Translations under genes and position numbers: made by a program | Notes under the pieces: generated by a model | Database searches by the model: none | What the model was told of the DNA's origin: nothing | What the model saw: the letters and a program-made list of their open reading frames with translations, nothing else | Shown: positions 42,334-49,059 of the stretch, piece by piece | Position numbering within the stretch: the stretch's first letter is position 1 | Layout of the letters: the number at the start of each line of letters is the position of its first letter | From: Ephydatia muelleri | Lineage: Eukaryota > Porifera > Demospongiae > Spongillida > Spongillidae | NCBI GenBank assembly: GCA_013339895.1 | Contig: JABACO010000009.1 | Location: 4,364,810 to 4,428,809 of the forward strand | Direction: 5' to 3' | Length of the DNA stretch: 64,000 bases

Positions 42334-45300
42334 GGATCCACTAAAGAACTCGTACGAGGCACTGCTTGCACAGTATCCTTGACTGAGGATATATAACCAC
42401 TTGATGGTATATGTGCATGATGATTACCCCTCCCCAATGCCGATTTAAATACTATAGTGTACTATAGAAAATCTATCAATAGTTTTCCTGGGTAGTTTCC
42501 GAGGGAGTCAGTGAACACAGATCACTCTTTCGGTTCTGGTGTATCATTTCGCCATGAGCAGCTTTAAAATAGTGCATCAATGTTTGTGTAATGACGTAAT
42601 TGTGTAGGAGGGGTCCCAGATCCTTACTGTATGTGTGTGTGAGTAGGTGCGAGTGTGTTTGTGTATGTATGTGAATGTGTTTGTGCAAATGTCTTATTAT
42701 TAAGATTATTTGGTTAATGGTTGCGAGCATGACTAATTTATATGTTCCTTCGTTTCCATTATGTGTGCTATGAACAATGTGTACCACATATTACAGGAGA
42801 TAAGTATCACATTCTTATTTATTTTTTATGCTAGCCAATTTTGTTGAGATTTTTGTGTGCAAGTGATCACTTCTGTTGAGCGGTGGTAAGCTGTGTTTGT
42901 TGACCAATCATGAAAGATTTGGTGGCCAGGTTCAAATGTAACTAATGTAACCACATATCATTCTACACTTCAAGGGCTTTACAGCATTGCATATGGCTGT
43001 TGAAAGCGGTCACACTGCCTGTGTAAAGAAACTGTTGTTGGCACCTGGAATTGATGTGAAAATTAAGAATAGATCTGGGGAGACCCCAGAAATGCTAGCA
43101 AGGGGAAATTATGAAATACTGAAGTTATTAAGAAGTTGCAGTGAGTTTCCTGTGCACACCTTCAGCAAGGTCGTATTGTGTGGAAACAGTGGAGCAGGGA
43201 AGAGTACATTGGCCAAGGTATGTGTACTGATTTAGTTATGTACCCCCTGGAACCATTGCTTAGGTACCATTACAACCTAGGCTAGTAGGTCCTATGTAGG
43301 ATTGTGGTTTGCAATCAGCGATAAACAAGTTCTTATGATGCCGTGAAACGATCCAGAGGATGACGCGGGCTTGTTGTACGTACGACTAATCTGTACGCAT
43401 ACATATATGCCTGACTCATCGTGCGCTATTGGATGCAATATAAGACAGTACAGATATTTACTCTCAACCCCTGGGTTATTTACTCTCAATCTCCAGATCG
43501 TTTTGGGGCATCTAAATGCACTTAGGGGGCTTGTCCAAACTAAATTTGGAAAAATTAGCGTCATTGTGACGTTAGGGGGGGGGGGGGGGGGGGGGTTAAG
43601 GCTATGACGCTAAGAAAAATTTATTGTCCGCAAGTTTTGCGAAACATCTAGCTTGCAAGCAGCGTTGACTCTAGTGGCCAGTGGTAGCGTGAGTGTTGTG
43701 CGCCCGGGGACATAATGCACTACTGGCGCCCGCGGGGGGAGGGGGGGGGGTCTGTCGGCTTCTGGCCCGGGGGGTGGGAGGGTGCTGTCGGCTTGTGGCC
43801 CGGGGGGGGGGGGGGGGTGTACCTAGCGGAAAAGAGGGAAGGGGAGGAGCCTTATATTATGTGAACGGGTTTACAACTGCCCCCGGTATCTGCCCATGCG
43901 TTTGTGAGTTCTCGTTGACGCGATTATTAATTATCTCTCGTCTATTTTGGCGCCCCCTCAACCCTGCGCCCGGGGACATATGTCCCCCCCTGCCCCCCCC
44001 TCGCTACGCCACTGCTAGTGGCAGCAGTTATGTCTATTCAGACTACACTTTTCGGAGGAGTATTGAAAGATGTGCAACACATTTACAAGGTGCCACGAGA
44101 CGCGTACGAAAAGTTTATTGAGTATGACGTTAAGGGGGGGGGTTAATATGTTAACGTCACAATGACGCTAATTTTTCCAAAAGTAGTTTGGACAAGCCCC
44201 CTTAATTGCTGACGTAACCAAACAAATCAGACCTCCCAGGGGCGTACGCAGGATGTTGAAAGGGGGGGTTACATATTGGAAGGGATCAAATAGGGCGGCG
44301 CGGAAGCCCAGCGGGTGCAGTACCATTTGAAGACATTATTTCATCAAGACAGTACATTTAGCTGAATAATAAGCTTGCATCTGTCATTCTTCTAGGATTT
44401 GTTTCCACAAACAATTTACATAAGTGGTCTACATCTAATTTAGCGTTGCTAGAGCACTTAACTTAGGAGGAGATTGCAATTGGGAAGGCAGATTATCGAT
44501 TTTAGCTGGTTATTTCTGCTCTGACTCGGAAGGTACCTCAATGCCATTACCATCTATACAGAATAATTCATTGGCATACGTAAAATATCACCCCCTTGCT
44601 CTCCCCACGTTTGAAACCATGTTTTACGTCCCCCTCTATGTCTGCACGTAGTTACTTACCAGGCGCTCTTTTGGAAAAGAATAGGACTTATGCAGCTTTG
44701 TCTTTTCATCGTACGGAGAGCCGACTTAAAGTGTCACGTGCGCACGGGGCTAATTATCCGGATGGTCCTAGCTGGCTCCATGGACGTGGTTTGCCTCTGG
44801 ACGAAAAAGGGGTTCGTCCGAACCCCCCCCCCCCCCCCCCCCCCCCCAGCGTACGCCCCTGCCTCCCATAGCAGTGTGCTTTGCAAAACTCAACTATTGC
44901 ACCGTGCATGATGCCTACCTCAAAAAGTGCGCCTTGCAAACTTCAATTAGTGCGCGGTGCAAGTGTCTCAGGGCACAACCTGCCGGGCCACCGTGATCAA
45001 TAGTGCAATGAAGTGTCACAATAGCATAGTGTGTGGGAAAAGCAATAAGCAAGCACACACAAATATGTAGTTCAAACAGTGAGATTAATCCGTTTGCACT
45101 TTGGGCAAGAGTACACTGTAGGTCTTTTGCTTCATCCGTCACACACTGCTATTTCTTTTCCAAAGATGGGGATTCTTTGCACAAATGTGTTTATACACAA
45201 CGATAATGATTTGCCTAACCTTGTGATTGAATCACATGTGTCTTGCACATGTCACCAAGTCTCTAAGTAATGTCAGAAATGCCTGCCAGTGTTGTGAGGA

Positions 45301-48300
45301 TATGAGATCATTCTTTCACTTGAATAGGCAATATCGAGTATTTGCAATTGCAATGAGGAAGTTGGGTCACTATTGGATCGAGTAAAGGTGAGTTGAGCAG
45401 GCACAGTAACAATTTTGTAACAAAAAAAGGAAAAGGGTATTCTGATTATACAAAGTGGTAAAGCCTTGAATATTGAGATTTGTTTCATGTGCTGTGCAAA
45501 TGCATGACTTGCCTTTCTTTTGATACATACTTGGTATTGAAGTGTAACAAGCAGTACAATACAATTAAATGATTGATAACCTATTGTAGTGTAAATTTGT
45601 CATTTCAGATGCCAACGTACGCACATTAATGCAGAAGGATTAAAGTTTCGTTCTTATATAGTCGACTGTAAGCCCGGGAGAAAAAAACGGCGTTATCGCG
45701 CGTTATCGCGCTTGAAAAACGGCCATAACAACGCCAAATTACGCGGTTATCAAAACGCTGTATCTTCTTGATTGTGCAATATAGTGGAGCTGCATTTTGC
45801 ACATTTACAAAGCGGTCCTGTGTCTGTAGAAGTCCAAAGATGGTTTAGTTTGCGATGCATCGTTCCGAAGATATTCACATTCAAGTAAAGGGCTTGATTT
45901 CGCGGGGTTTGTACTTGAAGCCCGCGAAATCTTGCTCTAAGTTGATTGTGAATATCTTCCGAACGATGCATCGCAAACTAAACCATCTTTGGACTTCTAC
46001 AGACACAGGACCGCTTTGTAAATGTGCAAAATGCAGCTCCACTATATTGCACAATCAAGAAGATACAGCGTTTTGAAGACCGCGTAATTTGGCGTTGTTA
46101 TGGCCGTTTTTCAAGCGCGATAACGCGCGATAACGCCGTTTTTTTCTCCCGGGAGTGTATGTCATATGCCAGTAAATCATAATGTTTTTCAGAATATTTA
46201 CAAAGCTGCTGGACCACCCAAACCACTGACAGCAGGCATCATCCCATACAACATTCAGAGTCCACGGGGCAATATGGTCCTCTATGACCTGGCTGGTCAG
46301 CCAGAGTACTACACAAGTCACTGTGCCTGCATAGAGGCCATCTCACTTAGCAGTCCCGCCATTTTCCTTTCACTGGTAGATGTTAGCCTTTCTCAAAAAG
46401 AAATCGGTAAACAACTCTACTATTGGTCCACAATGATATCTAGTGTGTGCTCAGAATGTCCACATCCATCAGAGGTGATAGTGGTGGGCACACATGCTGA
46501 CGTAGTGAATAACGAAAGTCTCCTTAGCCGCTCTAAAGCCATTGAGGATCTTGCAAAAGCCATTTTTAAGAAGCAGCACTTCAGAGGGTTCATAGCCTTG
46601 GATGCCACAGGTCGTTTCAGTGACAATATGAAAAATTCATTGCTGTGCTGAGTGAATCAAATGATACTGTGGTCCAGCAATGTCCAGTCATCTCTACTGA
46701 TTGTCATATCCTGTATGCCTTTTTACAACAGATGGGGCCTTCTGAGCAAGTCATAACCATCTCACAGCTACTGTCTAAGCTTCAGGCAGATGAAACCAAT
46801 GTTCTACCCACTGAAACCTCCAAGATGATACCACTTCTTAAAATCTTGTCTGATAAAGGTCTTATTCTATTTATTTCTAACAAGCATAGCCCTGATGAGA
46901 GTTGGATAGTGTTGCAGAAGAGTGTGTTGCTAGAGAAGGTTGCAGGTGTGTTGTTTGCTCCCAAAGATTTTGGGGAGTACCGTGCTCTGGCCAGCAATAT
47001 TGGGCTAGTCCCAATACCTTGTATTACAGAATGCTTTCCAGATCTTGATACTCACATGCTTGTTCAGTTTTTATCTCAGCTCAAATTATGCCATTTAGTT
47101 GACAGCACTCTCAAAATTGTAGACACTTCTCAAGTCTTGCTTGATTTGACCAGAGGTAGTGATAATGGTAGTTGCTATTCTCTCTTTTTTCCATCTTTAA
47201 TCAATGTAGACAAACCTGATAGTTTTGATCCTGCTTATTTCAATACAAAAGGAAGCTTTGGTTGGCTGATGCGTACCAAGGAGGAACACCAGTTCTTCCA
47301 TAATCGCTTTCTTCATGTTTTAATGCTCACTCTGATGAATGGATGTGGTGGTACAGAAATCGCGTGTAATCCAGAACTTACTAGCCATAATCGTTCATGC
47401 ATAGTCTGGAGTACTGGCATCTGCTGGAATAGAAAGGACGGGGTGACCATCCTTGTGGATGTTGTGGAGCAGTTTCGTTCACTATATATGGCTATATCCC
47501 TCCCTGGGCCACAATGTCAAGAGTTAACTGTCCTTCAGGACATTCAGAATATTTGCAATCAGTTTTGTCCTTCTGTTGATGTCAAGGAGTTTGTCATTGA
47601 CCCTCGTCAAGTCAGCACCCTGTTTAATAAGGGTGTAATGCCTAGCTCACTATCTTGTGTAGAAATATCAGAATTGAAAGATGCAATTTTGAACAACAGG
47701 AGCGGTGCTCGTGATTTAAATGGGAAGTCTGTGGTACTAGCTGAATGGACCAATGCAGATGCAGATGCTTGCCTCGCCAAACTGATAGGAATTGAAAATG
47801 GTAAGGATGGCAAATCAATTCCAGAATATATTTGGATTTATTGTTGTTGTTATGCTATAGTTTAAAATAGAACTATACATTTCTATTTGAGTAGAACTAC
47901 TTTGATTGGCTCTTGTATCTTGTTAAAGCTGTGTACATTAAATGTACAAATAGTTGTAATGCATATTTCATGTATGCCATAAAAGTTCAAGGTACATGTG
48001 TACATGATGAATACACATCTCAAATGCACATTGCAGTACATGCATTTAACTTTATGCTCTCGTATTGTAGATCTCATTGGTCCAAAACTAGAAGACCTAA
48101 TGAATGAAATTGGTGCTGTAATCCCTTCAAAGTGGCGAGATGTGGGGGTGCAGTTAGGCGTAGCTCCTGGTGTACTGGATGGTATCCAACGTCAGAATGC
48201 TGAGAAGCCACGGTCATGTCAAGTATCATTTGAACAGGTGTTCAATGAATGGAGGTTACAAGGCTCAAAAACAACATACACGTGGACTCACATTATTGGC

Positions 48301-48366
48301 ATTTTGAGAAGACCAGCTATTGGGGAGAATGATTTGGCTGAAACTCTAGCTACCAAGTTCAAGTAG
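5433..48366 (+). CDS. Ankyrin-Roc-COR-Death domain protein gene (5' end not found)
   Basis: Exons at 5433-5517, 42975-43217, 46193-47800 and 48071-48366 form one gene. All junctions are GT-AG with phases 0, 0, 0 and 1. Order: ankyrin repeat, second ankyrin repeat plus P-loop, Roc GTPase with COR, C-terminal Death domain. Roc-COR (ROCO) proteins are GTP-regulated dimers. Joined to ankyrin and Death domains they resemble innate-immune or cell-death signalling proteins of invertebrates. About 744 residues are visible. The N-terminus lies upstream or in an unrecognised exon. One small exon between the P-loop and LTAGI may also be missing, because that spacing looks 15-20 residues short for the family. 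Two single-base indels (about 5471 and 46631-46635) break the frame, yet exon phases agree only if they are discounted, so assembly error is as likely as decay. The 37.5-kb intron 5518-42974 is the satellite array described below. Confidence 0.85.
5640..6510 (+). repeat. Degenerate left edge of the array
   Basis: These units carry blocks rare or absent in the core (aaacaaaccatgcactgtacagcaa, gagtctgtggtagtgttcc), and at 5985-6030 the acceptor-triplet-donor motif is lost (tacaaaactatgctgtgaaa). The same extra blocks reappear at the right edge, so they are probably ancestral to the core monomer. Confidence 0.8.
15400..15434 (-). repeat. In-place inverted 35-bp block, representative of nine array units
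   Basis: The canonical monomer has gtgtgtgttagttgagtttg...tgtatgcg before acatcttg. Here this block is reverse-complemented in place (starts cgcatacacattgcac, ends aactaacacacac), with acatcttg still following in normal orientation. The other eight lie at 20671-20705, 22837-22871, 28213-28247, 30844-30878, 33447-33481, 37198-37232, 38557-38591 and 39357-39391. In the one traced in detail the block lies about 105 nt upstream of the unit's triplet. Confidence 0.9.
27680..32938 (+). repeat. Higher-order repeat: two near-identical 2.63-kb, 5-monomer blocks
   Basis: 27680-30309 and 30310-32938 are nearly base-for-base copies. Rare variants recur 2629-2631 bp apart, for example tatatcgtgactg near 29491 and 32110, and ttatttgtgctatg near 27761 and 30391. 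A more diverged third copy follows. Monomer spacing in each is about 540, 555, 560, 436 and 538. This indicates recent unequal crossing-over, or an assembly duplication. Confidence 0.85.
38035..39640 (+). repeat. Tandem duplication of about 800 bp within the array
   Basis: 38035-38838 and 38839-39640 are almost identical, each with a GT run of about 70 bases (38164-38237 and 38966-39037), one GAG site and one GCG site (38369/38696 and 39169/39496). Only GT length and a base near 39426 appear to differ. Confidence 0.85.
40620..42830 (+). repeat. Degenerate right edge of the array
   Basis: Units are irregular (296, 907 and about 980 bp apart) and share ancestral-looking blocks with the left edge, such as accatgcactatacagtcaa near 41460 and gcactgtacagtaaaggcaa near 42136. 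The last site (42796) has TTACAG-GAG-ataagt, so its donor is dead. A (GT)n/TTTGTG tract of about 130 bp lies at 42203-42330. From 42830 to 42974 there is ordinary intron ending in the ankyrin exon acceptor. Confidence 0.8.
42975..43217 (+). CDS. Exon: ankyrin repeat plus Roc P-loop
   Basis: The acceptor is ttctacacttcaag and the donor AAG|gtatgt. The 81 codons are phase 0 to phase 0. The exon begins [13 protein letters not shown], completing the ankyrin repeat started in exon 5433-5517. Next come [20 protein letters not shown], a second repeat whose turn has the full four residues between DVKI and Gly, then [17 protein letters not shown], and finally [28 protein letters not shown] is a Walker A / G1 motif that binds GTP phosphates. 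The exon is intact. It also sets the expected turn length of 4 that the first repeat lacks. Confidence 0.92.
43525..44201. mobile_element. PIF/Harbinger-like non-autonomous element, TTA duplication
   Basis: The terminal inverted repeats are about 50 bp (gggggcttgtccaaact inward from both ends, including a shared ttagcgtcattgtgacgtta block). The flanking trinucleotide TTA is duplicated at 43522-43524 and 44202-44204. A 3-bp TWA duplication is typical of PIF/Harbinger. There is no transposase inside. It lies in the intron before the Roc exon and contains a 21-G run at 43575-43595 and the hAT MITE 43679-44014. Confidence 0.75.
43679..44014. mobile_element. hAT MITE nested inside the PIF-like element
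   Basis: The ends are cagtggtagcgtgag and the inverted counterpart ctcgctacgccactg, the familiar CAGTGGCGTAGC-type hAT terminus. The 8-bp duplication ctagtggc is exact at 43671-43678 and 44015-44022, as hAT insertion predicts. The interior is G/C-run rich with no transposase. Confidence 0.85.
44237..44861. mobile_element. MITE with CAGGGGCGTACGC termini
   Basis: caggggcgtacgc at 44237 is matched by gcgtacgcccctg ending at 44861, and both ends adjoin G or C runs (25 C at 44823-44847). The flanking 5-mer cctcc is repeated at 44232-44236 and 44862-44866. It is probably hAT-like, although an 8-bp duplication is not seen. 44862-45672 holds nothing further that I can identify. Confidence 0.6.
45673..46153. 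repeat. 481-bp near-perfect inverted repeat (foldback element)
   Basis: The arms are about 220 bp (45673-45895 and 45930-46153) and begin cccgggagaaaaaaacggcg on both strands, with only a handful of mismatches around a short centre. The right arm ends 39 bp before the Roc exon acceptor. It should fold into a very long stem in DNA or pre-mRNA. Confidence 0.93.
46193..47800 (+). CDS. Exon: Roc GTPase core and COR domain, one-base frameshift
   Basis: The acceptor is aatgtttttcag and the donor AAAATG|gtaagg. The exon opens [16 protein letters not shown] (switch I region), then [14 protein letters not shown], whose DLAGQ is the G3/switch II motif, then VIVVGTHAD, the G4 guanine-specificity motif of Roc. 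After a missing base in the A5 run at 46631-46635 the frame continues as about 385 codons of COR domain ([10 protein letters not shown] onward to KLIGIENG). The length is 1608 nt. Restoring one base gives phase 1, exactly what the next exon needs, so the indel is the only flaw. COR mediates dimerisation in ROCO proteins. Confidence 0.9.
48071..48366 (+). CDS. Terminal exon: Death domain
   Basis: The acceptor is gctctcgtattgtag and the stop TAG lies at 48364-48366. The 98 residues begin [18 protein letters not shown], continue with [20 protein letters not shown], and end with [20 protein letters not shown]. The W-R-x-x-G-x-x-L-G-V pattern and the final helix with L-R-x-x-A-I-G-E-N-x-L-A are characteristic of Death-fold domains, which assemble homotypically in apoptosis and innate-immune signalling. 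The exon is intact. Confidence 0.92.
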
Positions 48367-49055
48367 TTATGACGATTTGTAGTTATATGTTTTGCTGAAC
48401 GTAACTGAGATTAGTACTTCTGTTTAACCTGTGCACTAATACACATTGAAATTGGTTTAACACATAGTGTAGTTAGGTATTGTCTAGTGTGTAGGTACAG
48501 TGTCTCGTGTATGTAGTTCCATGTTATGCAATTACATAGTGTTTAACATGTTTAGTTACATAGTGTGTAGTTTTATTTTTGTACTCACTGTTACTTTTGT
48601 AGTGTCATATATCGTTTGTTAGATGAAATATTTTCAGAATCAGTGCTAGTCCACAAATGACACAATTTCATTCACTTGTTGACATGTATACTGGTATTGC
48701 TGGAACAGGATGGAATGGTTGTGCTATTGCCCTACCAGATTTAACACTGGCAAAATCGGCACCATGTTTTGTAGTATAATTTTTAAAATCATCGTAGTGC
48801 AGTATGATGTGTATGGTGTCTAGTGAGTTTCTCAGTGATTAGATGCACCTCTAATCAACCAGCTGACTTTAAATTCCTGCAAATGGAAGTTAGGAAACTG
48901 CATAGCAACTTCTAATCAAAATGGTAGTCTAGGTATTTCAAATCACCTTTTTATAATGCTGAGGACACCTTTTTGACCAGAGGGTACAACAGCTGGAATG
49001 CACTACTTTAGAATTTAGTGATTACCAGGTACAATCTGTAAAGAAACTTGATTGA
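48367..49055. other. Intergenic / probable 3' UTR
   Basis: AT-rich sequence with recurring acatagtgt and tgtgtagtt phrases at 48465-48580. I see no coding exon, RNA gene or element here. Confidence 0.5.
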
Positions 49056-49059
49056 TGAG

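Larger units (their letters stand above)
6521..42798 (+). other. Candidate set of 68 single-codon microexons (CTACAG|NNN|GTAAGT)
   Basis: First base of each triplet. GAG: 6521, 7752, 8832, 9403, 13628, 18633, 21901, 26168, 26715, 28352, 29349, 29888, 30983, 31978, 32517, 35166, 35709, 38369, 39169, 40069, 42796. CTG: 9930, 11564, 13094, 14187, 15012, 17632, 19192, 20281, 22447, 23533, 25078, 27796, 30427, 33058, 34161, 36808. CGG: 12543, 15539, 16094, 18190, 20810, 21363, 24102, 33586, 34719, 37337, 37898, 41818. AAG: 17075, 19734, 25628, 27257, 40614. CAG: 11035, 28914, 31543. GCG: 36267, 38696, 39496. TGG: 14473, 16539. TAT: 10469, 40908. GTG 7229, GAC 8287, ATG 22976, GGG 24541. Deviants: 16539 (acceptor ctaaag), 22976 (donor gtacgt), 26168 (GC donor gcaagt), 42796 (donor lost, ataagt). 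A pyrimidine tract and a branch-point-like ctatgaac lie 20-55 nt upstream of each CTACAG. Being 3 nt long and phase 0, any number can be included without a frameshift. Splicing use is inferred. Confidence 0.5.
5640..42830 (+). repeat. 37-kb intronic satellite, about 540-bp monomers, about 68 units
   Basis: Monomers repeat every 526-573 bp, with short forms of 436-449 bp lacking about 105 bp, and others of 287-326 bp. A typical unit runs: gtaagtatcactgaa; ccactgtggatcctgtacctta; gactgttcccaaccagtgg; cctagctaggatcctggttt; gaagctctccaatgctagcc; cttgccctgatgctggaac; a (GT)n tract; gagtttgtgcaaatgtgtat; ttttcttagcatttgcgag; a pyrimidine stretch tatcttccttcttttcc; ctatgaacaatgtgtacaac; ctacag; a variable triplet; then gtaagt of the next unit. 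The array fills the intron between the two ankyrin exons. All small open frames in it (Cys/Val-, His/Thr- and SNASQ-type) come from the repeat and are not separate genes. Confidence 0.95.

Noticed and set aside
5650-42400. Dozens of 60-124 codon frames within the array (SNASQ-, CVCVC- and HTHTH-type)
   Set aside because: They repeat with the monomer, shift frame between copies, end at stops and are dominated by GT tracts. They do not form a coherent protein.
6521-42798. The splice-like motifs as tandem duplicated full genes or ordinary exons
   Set aside because: No long conserved coding stretch exists between them. The only alternative exon (79 nt) breaks the frame.
5640-42830. CRISPR-like array
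   Set aside because: Monomers of about 540 bp with no short direct repeat/spacer alternation, in a eukaryotic intron.
44596-44911. Pro-rich frames
   Set aside because: They read through a 25-C homopolymer inside a MITE.
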